In this document: piece after piece, positions 1-8,398 of the stretch
Layout of the letters: every line of letters begins with the position of its first letter
Position numbering within the stretch: position 1 is the stretch's first letter
Source: a bacterium
GTDB lineage: Bacteria > Eisenbacteria > RBG-16-71-46 > CAIMUX01
Assembly: GCA_030431975.1 (NCBI GenBank)
Contig: JAUIHP010000011.1
Span: 1 to 64,000, forward strand
Direction of reading: 5' to 3'
DNA: 64,000 nucleotides
The notes under the pieces: generated by a model
Told to the model about the DNA's origin: nothing
The model's database searches: none
What the model saw: the letters and a program-made list of their open reading frames with translations, nothing else
Made by a program: the position numbers and the translations under genes

Positions 1-148
1 TCGGTGGACTATCCAGACAGACCAGCACGCTGCTAAGAAGAGCCGCTCCAACCACACCTGCGATGTACGACACCGCCGGAGGAGTCAGACCCGGGGACGC
101 CTGCGACGCCTGCTTCCGGTGCTCTGCTTTCATCTCATGCAACTTCAT
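1..148 (-). CDS. Partial hypothetical protein with one membrane segment
   Basis: An open frame runs from an ATG at 148 down to the window edge without a stop (49 codons seen). It begins MKLHEMKAEHRKQ, then a Ser/Pro-rich stretch, then a hydrophobic segment at about residues 26-45 (VSYIAGVVGAALLSSVLVCL) that would make one membrane helix. No family is recognisable from the fragment and no strong ribosome-binding site precedes the ATG; a second in-frame ATG lies at 133. It could be a small membrane protein or chance. The call rests only on open frame and hydrophobicity. Confidence 0.33.
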   Translation of the reverse strand, partial: MKLHEMKAEHRKQASQASPGLTPPAVSYIAGVVGAALLSSVLVCLDSPP

Positions 149-217
149 CTTGTGCTTAGCCTATCCCTTGAAATTTCTCGTCATTGACTCGTCTAAACGC
201 TAACTCGGTTCGTCGGC

Positions 218-883
218 CTACCAGTCACCCGTGCCGCGGGTACCCATCAGCGCGGCGCGGCGGAAGAAGGACCAGTCACCGGTTCCGACGGACATGCCAG
301 CGCCGCCGTTGGCTGAGTAGGTGGCACTGAGCGTGACGACGTAGGTCTTAGCCGCCGCATCAAACTGGCCGGGAACGAGGACCCAAGCCTGGGCGTCCTC
401 GTCGAGCTGATAGAACTCAGGCACCGAACCGTCATAGTTCGGGGCGTCCGGGTCGACGTTCGTCCCCGAGCAATCAATGAAGACGGTGAGATCGCCGGCG
501 AAGCCGCCACCGTCGAAGCGAACGTCAACGACGTCTGGGTCACGCTCATAGATGGTGAGCTGAGCTCCCGGGTCGGCCTCTCCCGCCGCAACGGCGAAGG
601 AGTATCGGCCGAAGTCGGCCGAAGCCGGCTGACCGGCAGCAACGTCAAAGTCGCCGATCTCGTACCAGTCGTCCCCGAACGGGTTGCTCAGGCTGGCCGA
701 GTTGGCGGAAGGATTGTGAACGAAGTCTTCGCTACCGACGGCGATCGTCTTCGGGCCGTCGGCATTCGGGGCCATCGGGGCCTCATCACTGGCGCAGCCG
801 TAGGCTGACAGCATTCCGAACGCGGAAAGGAGCACGGCACCGCGCTTCAGCCAACCGGTCCAGTTGTTCTTGTCGTTGAACAT
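218..883 (-). CDS. Secreted lipoprotein, function unknown
   Basis: Predicted lipoprotein of 221 residues. It has a basic start (WLKRG, residues 11-15), a hydrophobic core and Cys30 in an AYGC lipobox, followed by an Asp/Ala/Pro linker. The rest is acidic and probably beta-rich. Around residues 165-205 a strand pattern (FYQLD...W.LVPG...YVVTL) resembles the module next to ZU5-type domains, but this is only a likeness. ATG at 883 is chosen because GGAGG ends 4 bases upstream; an in-frame start at 982 would only put 33 residues in front of the signal peptide. It is co-oriented with the cysteine-rich repeat gene but lies beyond that gene's terminator, so it is probably transcribed on its own. Confidence 0.75.
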   Translation of the reverse strand: MFNDKNNWTGWLKRGAVLLSAFGMLSAYGCASDEAPMAPNADGPKTIAVGSEDFVHNPSANSASLSNPFGDDWYEIGDFDVAAGQPASADFGRYSFAVAAGEADPGAQLTIYERDPDVVDVRFDGGGFAGDLTVFIDCSGTNVDPDAPNYDGSVPEFYQLDEDAQAWVLVPGQFDAAAKTYVVTLSATYSANGGAGMSVGTGDWSFFRRAALMGTRGTGDW

Positions 884-1195
884 CGTACCTCCAAGGTCCA
901 GGTCGTCGTTTCCAGCAGAGCCCCGGGTGCGGGACGTGGGCACAGGTGTAAGGGCAACCGGCGTGCCATGGCCAAATGACAACGACTTAGGGAGGCGGGG
1001 TCCCAGGGGAAGGAGAATTCACCCCAGGGGGGCGCAGCGTCGATCGGGCTATCGACAATGGTGGGAACGGCTTGAACGACTTGGGCGAGCTCTGGCCTCT
1101 TTGCTGGCCTTTTCCAGAAAAAAGGCAGGCCCGGGAAGGCCTGCCTTTCATGGAACTCAGGAGGGACGAAGACGTCCCTCCCTCTCATTCACTCA
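884..1195. other. Intergenic stretch with a terminator
   Basis: No convincing gene. It holds the minus-strand terminator at 1118-1148 and, towards 884, presumably the promoter of the lipoprotein gene; no clear -35/-10 pair could be picked out. Short open frames here look like chance. Confidence 0.5.
1118..1148 (-). terminator. Rho-independent terminator of the cysteine-rich repeat gene
   Basis: A perfect 11-bp stem (1121-1131 with 1138-1148, AAAGGCAGGCC / GGCCTGCCTTT) encloses a 6-base loop. Read on the minus strand it runs into six T residues (1123-1118). It lies about 50 bases past the stop of the minus-strand gene ending at 1196. Confidence 0.85.
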
Positions 1196-4117
1196 CTAGC
1201 GGACGAGATAGATCTTGTCCGACAGCGTCTGACCCGTCTCCTTGATCTGGAGGCGGTAGTAGTACACACCGCTCGGCATCGCCTGGCCGGCAGCATCCCG
1301 TCCGTCCCACTGCGCCTGGTTGAAGCCGGCGCCGACAGCACCGGAAACCAGCTGACGCAGGACACGACCGGAAGCGTCGTAGACGACGAGCTCGGTCTCG
1401 GTCGCAACCGGGCTGTTCCACTCGATCCACAGACTCTCGCGGGCTGGGTTCGGGCGAACCGTGGCCTCGAAGGAGCCGTCGAGACGCAGAGCCGCGGCGG
1501 TCGAGTTGAGAACGACGAGGAAGCGCAGCTCGGACTTGATCCAGCGGCCGTTGTCACGACGCGTCCAGAGGTCGAGCACCACGGTCTTCTGCGGCGCGTT
1601 CGCCGGCATCACGCCCATGGCTTCCTTGATCGTCTCGGTCGAAAGCTGGAACTCGACGGTACCACCGTCGGCGCCGCTGATCGCACGCGCGCCAGCCTCG
1701 TCCACATGGACACCTCCGAGGAAGATCCAACCGAGGTCGATGTTCTGCGCCGTCGTGCCACGGAAGCCGCTGACCGTGACGTTGACCGTCTGGGCCGGGG
1801 CGCCGTTGCTGAGATCAACGCGCATCGGGTTCGGCGTCGCCTCGGCCTGGCCGAGAATGTCGACGAAGTACGGCGTCAGATCACACTCGGCGAGAGTCGT
1901 CTCACCCGACATGACCATGACGTCCTCGGTGCAACCACCGTAACCCGGACGGATCCAGGTAATGGTGTACTCACCCGGAGTCACCTCGGCCATGTATGGC
2001 GTCGTGCCGTCGAAGTCACCGTCAGGCCCGGAAGCCTCGAAGTGGGTGCCGGACGGATCCGAGACGATCTCGAGAACACCCGGCTCGGCAACGCACGGAT
2101 CCGGATCACAAGTCGTGCCGTCACCCTGGTAGTCACCGTTCAGGCTCTCGCATTCGTCGGCCGTCGTCACCATACAGGCAACACCGCCGCCACCACCGGT
2201 CGGAGTCGGGAAGCAGCAGGCGCCCATCGGCTGATCACACGGGTTCGGGTCACAGGTCGTGCCGTCGCCCTGGTAGTCGCCGCCGGCGATACCGCAGTCG
2301 TCCATGGTCAGCATCTGACAGGAACCATCTTCGTAGCAGCAGGCGCCCATCGGCTGGTCACACGGATTCGGGTCACAGGTCGTACCGTCACCCTGGTAGT
2401 CGCCGCCGGCGATACCGCAGTCGTCCATGGTCAGCATCTGACAGGAACCATCTTCGTAGCAGCATGCGCCCATCGGCTGATCACACGGGTTCGGATCGCA
2501 GCTCGTTCCGTCACCCTGATAGTCGCCGCCGGCGTCGCCGCAGTCGGCCTCGGTCCGGATCTCACAGGAGCCGTCCTCGAAGCAGCACGCACCGGTCGGC
2601 TGATCACACGGATTCGGATCACAGCTCGAGCCGTTGCCGAAGTAGTCGCCACCGGCGTCGGCGCAGTCGGCCTCGGTCAGGACCTGGCAGGAACCGTCCT
2701 CGAAGCAGCAGGCTCCGAGCGGCTGCTCGCACGGGTTCGGATCACAGGTCACGTCCGTGCCCTGGAAGTCGCCACCCGCATCGGCGCAATCGGCCTCGGT
2801 CAGCATCTGACAGGAACCGTCCTCGAAACAGCAGGCGCCCATCGGCTGCTCACACGGATTCGGGTCACAGCCCGTGCCGTCGCCCTGGTACTCACCGTTC
2901 AGTTCGATCTCGCAGAGATCCTGGTCAGCAACCTGGCAGGAGCCATCTACGAGACAGCAGGCACCGGTCGGCTGCTCACACGGGTTCGGATCACAGGTCA
3001 CATCCGTGCCCTGGAAGTCGCCGCCCGCGCCGGCACAATCAGCTTCCGTCAGCATCTGGCAGGAACCGTCGTCGAAACAGCAGGCGCCCATCGGCTGCTC
3101 ACACGGATTCGGGTCACAGCCCGTGCCGTCACCTTGATAGGTACCGAGGAGCTCGACCTTACACAGCTCCTGCTCGGCAACCTGGCAGGTTCCGTCCTCG
3201 AGACAGCAGGCACCTTCCGGCTGCGGACAAGGATTCGGGTCGCAGCTCGTGAAGTCGCCCTGATAGACGCCGCTTCCGGCATCACACTTGGCTTCCGTCT
3301 GAACGACGCAGCTTCCGTCATCGAAACAGCAGGCGCCTTCCGGCTGCGGACAAGGATTCGGGTCACAGCTGGAGTCATCACCCTGGTAGCTGCCTTCGGC
3401 GCCGGAACAGTCTTCCGCCGTCAGGACCTGGCAGGAACCGTCCACAAAGCAACAGGCGCCTTCCGGATCGCCACCACCGACAGGAAGGAAGTTCGTTCCC
3501 GTCGCACCGGCCAAACCGGCAATGGAAAAGCCCTCGACCGGATCGAGTTCGGCCGGAACTGCGTCATTCGCGAAGTTACCGCCCTGGCTCGGATGCTCGA
3601 TAAGGGTTACCGTGTCCGCGTTGTAGTAGGCATAGCCCGCGAACCAGTAGGCCTCGACCAGATTGGACTGCTGGGCGCCGGACCACGTGATCGCGGTACC
3701 GGAGAACGGAGCCGGCCACGAACCCTCGGAGAGTTCGAAGTTGCCGCATGCGCCGTACGCCATCCAGAAGATGTTGCTGTCATCGTAGTCCAGACCGAAG
3801 GTCAGACCAGCCAACCGGGGGCAGGATCCCTCGGGGAAGGCAGCGAAAACGTACATGACTTCGGTCTCGGCAACGCCGCGGGTTCCCGAAGGCGTCGCGT
3901 CCTGGATGGACTGCAAACAGTCCGATGCATTGTTGGGCGGACATTCGAAACTGAAGCCGCAATCGATCGACGACATACCGCAGTAGTTGTCGATGTCGCT
4001 GGTGTAGACGAGGGTCTCGTCCACATGCCAAATCAAAGTACCACCGGCATTGTCCGCGGCTTTTGCGCCAACCGCGGTCATGCCTAGCAGCATTAAAGTG
4101 AGCCAGAGTCTCCGCAT
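1196..4117 (-). CDS. Secreted cysteine-rich GACC-repeat protein with PEGA and FlgD/T9SS-like C-terminal module
   Basis: Surface or secreted protein of 973 residues. ATG at 4117 follows AGGAGG by 11 bases and opens a clear signal peptide (MRRLWLTLMLLG...AKAAD). Residues to about 218 form an N-terminal domain with scattered Cys. About 219-676 hold eleven tandem units of 39-43 residues of the type GACC[FLY]xDGSC...DPNPC, with six or more Cys each, presumably paired as disulfides. Then comes a PEGA-like domain (PGVLEIVSDPSGTHFEASG) and a beta domain. The last ~85 residues form a FlgD/type-IX-secretion-like module (DASGRVLRQL...WDGRD...SGVYYYRL...KIYLVR). Such tails sort or anchor proteins in FCB bacteria; no secretion genes lie nearby. 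The role is unknown; adhesion or matrix is plausible. It is monocistronic by its terminator. Confidence 0.9.
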   Translation of the reverse strand: MRRLWLTLMLLGMTAVGAKAADNAGGTLIWHVDETLVYTSDIDNYCGMSSIDCGFSFECPPNNASDCLQSIQDATPSGTRGVAETEVMYVFAAFPEGSCPRLAGLTFGLDYDDSNIFWMAYGACGNFELSEGSWPAPFSGTAITWSGAQQSNLVEAYWFAGYAYYNADTVTLIEHPSQGGNFANDAVPAELDPVEGFSIAGLAGATGTNFLPVGGGDPEGACCFVDGSCQVLTAEDCSGAEGSYQGDDSSCDPNPCPQPEGACCFDDGSCVVQTEAKCDAGSGVYQGDFTSCDPNPCPQPEGACCLEDGTCQVAEQELCKVELLGTYQGDGTGCDPNPCEQPMGACCFDDGSCQMLTEADCAGAGGDFQGTDVTCDPNPCEQPTGACCLVDGSCQVADQDLCEIELNGEYQGDGTGCDPNPCEQPMGACCFEDGSCQMLTEADCADAGGDFQGTDVTCDPNPCEQPLGACCFEDGSCQVLTEADCADAGGDYFGNGSSCDPNPCDQPTGACCFEDGSCEIRTEADCGDAGGDYQGDGTSCDPNPCDQPMGACCYEDGSCQMLTMDDCGIAGGDYQGDGTTCDPNPCDQPMGACCYEDGSCQMLTMDDCGIAGGDYQGDGTTCDPNPCDQPMGACCFPTPTGGGGGVACMVTTADECESLNGDYQGDGTTCDPDPCVAEPGVLEIVSDPSGTHFEASGPDGDFDGTTPYMAEVTPGEYTITWIRPGYGGCTEDVMVMSGETTLAECDLTPYFVDILGQAEATPNPMRVDLSNGAPAQTVNVTVSGFRGTTAQNIDLGWIFLGGVHVDEAGARAISGADGGTVEFQLSTETIKEAMGVMPANAPQKTVVLDLWTRRDNGRWIKSELRFLVVLNSTAAALRLDGSFEATVRPNPARESLWIEWNSPVATETELVVYDASGRVLRQLVSGAVGAGFNQAQWDGRDAAGQAMPSGVYYYRLQIKETGQTLSDKIYLVR
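2090..3465 (-). repeat. Eleven tandem coding repeats (~120 bp units)
   Basis: In-frame tandem array inside the cysteine-rich gene, each unit 117-129 bases. The two units around 2222-2341 and 2345-2464 are nearly identical over 120 bases (period 123) and give identical peptides, so they look like a recent duplication; outer units are more diverged. The conserved anchors are GACC, DGSC and CDPNPC. Confidence 0.9.
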
Positions 4118-4600
4118 CTTGCTCGATTCCTCCTGGTGTGTTGGAAAGGTCGTCTTCGACCGTGGGCAGCATCGAAGTCCGACCACGAGAAAAGCCGCGT
4201 TGACTGTCTGTCAGCGCGGCTCTCCCGAATCTCAATTCAGTGCAAGAAAGAAGTCGGACAACAACGGGACTTGATCGTGCCACCGTGCGGCTGTCGTCCG
4301 TGGGTACTCATTTCCGTGCACGCTCTCCCCGAGGGTTCACGAACTCGTCCGTCAGCGCAGCACGACGGTTATCGAGTGTGACCGCTCGACCGTTCAACGT
4401 TAGATCGACACCATTCCCCGGTAGGTGGATTCTAGCCGAATGCGCCGCTATGGTTCAAGAAATCCAAGGGTTTGCGGAGTTCTAACGAGGAGCCGAGCGC
4501 CCCGATCTGGGCCATTTGGCGTAACGCCCGGGGAACCGCTCTCGGTTTCCAAGGCTAGTGATCACAGAACATTGGCCGGATTTTCCCGTATTTGGCGGCG
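4118..4600. other. Intergenic stretch, 483 bases
   Basis: No gene supported. It should contain the promoter of the cysteine-rich gene (near 4118) and the 3' end of the aminopeptidase transcript (near 4600); I see no clean terminator hairpin or promoter pair. The plus-strand open frames that cross it lack ribosome-binding sites and codon bias. Confidence 0.4.
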
Positions 4601-7300
4601 TCAGTTTTCCTCTCCGGTTTCACGCTGCCCGCTTTGCTTCAACGGCTCCCCGACGCGCTGATTCAGATAGCGCCCGACCGCTTCCGCTTCCCGGTCGTGC
4701 AACCGGATGCACTCCGCGACCTGCTCTTCGGTCTTCGCCAAAGTGACGTCCGCCCCGGGCACGAAACGGGCCGGATGAATGAAGAACTCGGTCGCATGGT
4801 CGAGTCGGGCTTGGGAGCAACCTTCTGCCGCCCGAGGCATCATCGGCAGATAGATTCCCGGCACCTTCTTCGAGAACGGCGCCCAGTTGTTCATGATCCA
4901 TTCGAGGACCAGGTCGCGACCGGGATCATCGTTCTGCATGCTCATCGCAATCGAAAACATCTCCGAAGAGCGAACGGAGTCGGTCAGCATGTAGTCCAGC
5001 GCCCGCGCCCGAATCGCCGGATCCCGAAAGTCTCCCATCGCGCCGAGAAACGTGCCCCGCTCGACCGGAGTGTTCGACGTTTCGAAGCGGGTGCGAATTT
5101 CCCGGAAAGTCGCGTCGTCCGCACCCGCCAGATGAATCGAGAGCATGGCGTCGACCAACGAGGGGTCGACGTTCCCCGGGTTCTTCATGAACTTCCGAAA
5201 GGAACGCTCCGCCCAGTCCAACGCACCGGGGTCCTTCCCTTCCCGGCCGAGCCAGCGAACCCACTGGGGACGAAGAAGCGAGATCGCCTCGGCCTCACCG
5301 GGTTGCGGCTCGATTCCGATGCGCTCGACCGTCGGTCGCAAGAGTCCGCGAACCCACGCTTCAAAGGCCCGAGAGTCCTCTTGCCGGAGCAACGAATCCC
5401 GAATGAGCCTCAAGCCGTCGGGGATGGCCGCGAGAACGTGAGGGTCGGAGTCTGCCGAAAAGCCGGCCAACGTTTCCAGGTAGTCCGGACCGCTGAGGCG
5501 TCCTGCCTGCAGCAGTGCGATCGAGTTGCCGAGAAGATCGATCCGCTCGAGCGGGGTCAGAAACTCCGAGGAGCGGCGGGCAAGATCCTTGTACATGGAC
5601 TCGGGAAGGATCCAACGGTAGTAGCCCTGCGCCGCGGCCTTGGGAAGGATCCACTCCGGCGCACGATCGAGACCCAGCTCGACTTTCGTTTCTTTCTTGT
5701 CGAAGAGAATCGTCTTGGAAGCGACGGTGCCGTCCTTCGGATACTCGATGGTCATGGGGATCTTCCAGAGAAGATCTTCGACCTCCGTCCCCAACGTGCG
5801 GAAACGTCGCTGGCGCAACGTCAGGGTGCCGTCACCGTTTGGCTGAAAGTCGATGAGAGGAAACCCGGGTTGCTCGACGAACGTCGCCATTGCTTCGGGA
5901 AGGATCGGACTCGACCGTTGCGCCAAGGCGGCCCAAAGATCGTCGGACGTCGCGTTGCCCCAGGCGTTGGCCTCCAGGTAGTCGATGACCCCGCGCCGGA
6001 ACTCTTCTTCACCGACCCAGCCTTCGAACATCCGAAGGACGGCTTTCCCCTTGTTGTAGGCAATGCCGATTCCCTGCAGCAGTCCGTTCGTGTCCACGAC
6101 CGGTTTCTGGATCGGTTGCGTCGTGACTCTTGCGTCCGAAACCATGACGGACTGGCCGTCCTTCTCTGAAGCGATGTCCGCAGCCAGATTGGGATACAGC
6201 TGGTGTGTGACCTTGTCCGCGATCCAATCGGCAAACGACTCGTTCAGCCAGAGATCGTCCCACCACTCCATGGTGACGAGGTTGCCGAACCACTGGTGCG
6301 CCAGCTCGTGGGCAATGATTCCGACCATCCGCCGCTTCTTGCGCACCGTCAGGTCTTCCGGCGCGACGAGAAGGACGCGATCCGCATAAGTGATCGCACC
6401 GGGGTGCTCCATAGCCCCCGGCCAGAACTCGGGGACCGCGATGAAATCCAGCTTGGCGTAGGGATAGGGACGCTCGAAGTACTCTTCCATCGCGCGGAGG
6501 ACACGCGCTGTTTCCTCGGCTGCCGTTGCCGCGAGATGTCCCTGACCGGCGACCGTGTAGATCCCGCCGGGAACTCCGAGACCCTCCATCGGCACGTACT
6601 CGAAGTCGCCGACCGCGATCGCGATCAGATAGGTTGGAATCGGTTTCGTCTTGGCAAAGGTGTAACGAGTCTTTCCGCCCTGTTCTTCCTTTTCGATGAC
6701 CGGCGTGTTGGTGACCGGGGTCTGCCCGTTGGGAACGGTCATGACGAGTTGGAACGGAATCTTGAACCCAGGCTCGTCCCAACATGGAAACGCTTCCCTG
6801 GCGTCATCGGCTTCGAACTGCGTGAAGAGGAACCCGTCCCCGGATGCCATCCGGTAGAGCGCGACTGCGTTCGTGTTGTATTCGTCGGCGAATTCGACTT
6901 CGAGGGTGTAGCGACCGGCGGACAGTTTCTCGGATGTCGTTACCTCGATGACCGCGTCGGCAAGAGCCTCATAAGTCGAGGCGACCGGCTTTCCGTCCCG
7001 GGTCAACTCGACACGCTGCAGGTCCATCGTTTCGGCATGGAATCGGAACGAGTTCGTTTCGGTGACGACCTCGAGTTCCGTCCGGGTCCGCCCGGTATAG
7101 TCCGGCTGGGAAGGGTCCAGTTCGAGCTCCACCCGTTGCTCCACCGGGACGACCTGGTCGCCAAGTCGAAGCATCGCCGCGTCCGCCGTCGAAAAGACCG
7201 CCGCAGAGATCAGGATCGTTCCAATCACTGGTGCGAACACCGACAAGAGCCACGGCGCCCTAGGCAAAGCAGCCTCGGAATGGGAGAAGGAGAAGAACAT
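4601..7300 (-). CDS. M1-family zinc aminopeptidase, exported
   Basis: Removes N-terminal residues from peptides. The 899-residue chain has a signal peptide (about residues 1-42), the M1 N-terminal beta saddle, then the catalytic gluzincin domain with HELAH at 331-335 and the third zinc ligand Glu354 (WLNESFADW). An ERAP1/PepN-like helical C-terminal domain starts near residue 500. The substrate-binding GxMEN motif reads GAMEH (295-299), with His in place of the usual Asn. ATG at 7300 is preceded by GGAG 6 bases away; an upstream in-frame start would precede the signal peptide and is less likely. The length is normal for the family. It stands alone, so a role in scavenging or periplasmic peptide turnover is inferred. 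Confidence 0.95.
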   Translation of the reverse strand: MFFSFSHSEAALPRAPWLLSVFAPVIGTILISAAVFSTADAAMLRLGDQVVPVEQRVELELDPSQPDYTGRTRTELEVVTETNSFRFHAETMDLQRVELTRDGKPVASTYEALADAVIEVTTSEKLSAGRYTLEVEFADEYNTNAVALYRMASGDGFLFTQFEADDAREAFPCWDEPGFKIPFQLVMTVPNGQTPVTNTPVIEKEEQGGKTRYTFAKTKPIPTYLIAIAVGDFEYVPMEGLGVPGGIYTVAGQGHLAATAAEETARVLRAMEEYFERPYPYAKLDFIAVPEFWPGAMEHPGAITYADRVLLVAPEDLTVRKKRRMVGIIAHELAHQWFGNLVTMEWWDDLWLNESFADWIADKVTHQLYPNLAADIASEKDGQSVMVSDARVTTQPIQKPVVDTNGLLQGIGIAYNKGKAVLRMFEGWVGEEEFRRGVIDYLEANAWGNATSDDLWAALAQRSSPILPEAMATFVEQPGFPLIDFQPNGDGTLTLRQRRFRTLGTEVEDLLWKIPMTIEYPKDGTVASKTILFDKKETKVELGLDRAPEWILPKAAAQGYYRWILPESMYKDLARRSSEFLTPLERIDLLGNSIALLQAGRLSGPDYLETLAGFSADSDPHVLAAIPDGLRLIRDSLLRQEDSRAFEAWVRGLLRPTVERIGIEPQPGEAEAISLLRPQWVRWLGREGKDPGALDWAERSFRKFMKNPGNVDPSLVDAMLSIHLAGADDATFREIRTRFETSNTPVERGTFLGAMGDFRDPAIRARALDYMLTDSVRSSEMFSIAMSMQNDDPGRDLVLEWIMNNWAPFSKKVPGIYLPMMPRAAEGCSQARLDHATEFFIHPARFVPGADVTLAKTEEQVAECIRLHDREAEAVGRYLNQRVGEPLKQSGQRETGEEN

Positions 7301-7534
7301 TCGAAGCTCCAATCGGATGGTAGGGTCTCCACAGAACGTATCGGCTGGGGTCCACTCCAAGACTTGACTTGCCCGAGTGGTGGGCACAAGAAACGAAGAA
7401 GCATCCTCTACTTGTGGGTTCTCGCCGCTGGAAAGAAGCGGGTGAAGCTCCCAAATGCCCCTTGCGTTCCATCTGCAGTCCCGAGCGGATGAGCTTTGGT
7501 CTCGAAGACGTCGAGAGGCTATCAGACCGCGCCC

Positions 7535-7705
7535 TCAGCGCCCCCGAAAAACAAACGCTGGCATCACGGGCGTCATGGCGAATCGCACGCCCCAATCAGG
7601 AACGATCCCCGTATCGGTGGGTGCAACGGAGTAGGAGAACTCCGAAGTGAACCGCACCGGCACGGGGCCCATGAAGGCCGTTCCAATTCTTCTATGACCG
7701 CCCAT
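7535..7705 (-). pseudogene. C-terminal remnant of a beta-barrel transporter (56 codons)
   Basis: A 56-codon frame starts 10 bases after the DUF3313 stop, with GAGGAG six bases before its ATG. The peptide ends GPVPVRF...SVAPTDTGIVPDWGVRFAMTPVMPAF, resembling the last two or three strands of the MetA-pathway/'transporter' outer-membrane barrel family (PV...Y.V..PD..GPDW.IRF..TPV.P). Only the tail of such a protein is present, so this is most likely a decayed paralogue or a fragment left by recombination. A real small protein cannot be excluded because the ribosome-binding site is good. Confidence 0.45.
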
Positions 7706-7714
7706 GACAACTCC

Positions 7715-8398
7715 TCACTTTTCCTCGCGAAGAGAGTCCAGGCGGGCGCGAAACTCCGCTGCCCAGACATCGAACGCCTCCCTGGCATGTCCCCATCGAC
7801 GCGCGGCATCGAGCGTACCGCCAAAACGTCTTCCTCGCCGCGCGTCACGGTACGCGACAACGCGCTCGCCCGTCGTTGCGTCAACCATCTCCGCCTCGAT
7901 GGCGGCCCCGCCGAGGTCGATAACCGGAACGACGAACCCGCCAACCCCGGAAGCGATACCAAGCAACTTACCTGACACGTTTGCCGCGGGACGGGACGCG
8001 TCCACATCGGTAAGCGCGGCACGCACTCGCAGGACACCCGGCCCCGGAGAATCTACTATCCGGTACCCGCCACTCTGTAGCTCCCCAACCACCGTTTCAC
8101 GTAAAGAACCGGCCAACTCGGCTAAGTCCTCCGGATCAATGGCACCTGCCGCTTCGCCCTCGGCAAACACAACGATCACGGGATCAATCAGAAACTTGTC
8201 ATAGCGCCGGAGCACACCCAACTCACTGACGAAGACTTCCCCGTCGGCCTGGGGGTCGATCGACTGCAGCGTCGAGAGATCGCCCAAGAACCCTACCGGC
8301 TGCGTTTCAACCGACCGCGTGGAGCCGCACCCGGCCACTGCAATTGATCCTGATACCAAGACCGGAAGAAGGTAGCGGATGCCGAAGGGGAGATTCAT
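7715..8398 (-). CDS. DUF3313-family lipoprotein
   Basis: Lipoprotein of 227 residues: signal peptide ending VAGC (Cys24), then the DUF3313 pattern (VGFLGDLSTLQ near 36, YDKFLIDPVIV near 66, a LxV.A.LTDVD strand, and a conserved membrane-seeking glycine-rich stretch). The family is periplasm-facing and its molecular role is unknown. The start overlaps the stop of the cytochrome gene by ATGA (8395-8398), and AAAGGAG lies 10 bases upstream, so translation is probably coupled. It is the fourth gene of the sulfatase / barrel / cytochrome cluster. Confidence 0.88.
   Translation of the reverse strand: MNLPFGIRYLLPVLVSGSIAVAGCGSTRSVETQPVGFLGDLSTLQSIDPQADGEVFVSELGVLRRYDKFLIDPVIVVFAEGEAAGAIDPEDLAELAGSLRETVVGELQSGGYRIVDSPGPGVLRVRAALTDVDASRPAANVSGKLLGIASGVGGFVVPVIDLGGAAIEAEMVDATTGERVVAYRDARRGRRFGGTLDAARRWGHAREAFDVWAAEFRARLDSLREEK

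Noticed and set aside
2090-3465. Regularly spaced repeats as a CRISPR array
   Set aside because: Units are ~120 bases, in frame with a Cys-rich protein and mutated at third positions; there is no short constant repeat with unique spacers.
1706-4087. A 793-codon open frame on the plus strand opposite the GACC-repeat gene
   Set aside because: It is a shadow of the repeats: no ribosome-binding site, no domain, Arg/Gly/Thr-rich repeats that mirror the coding units.
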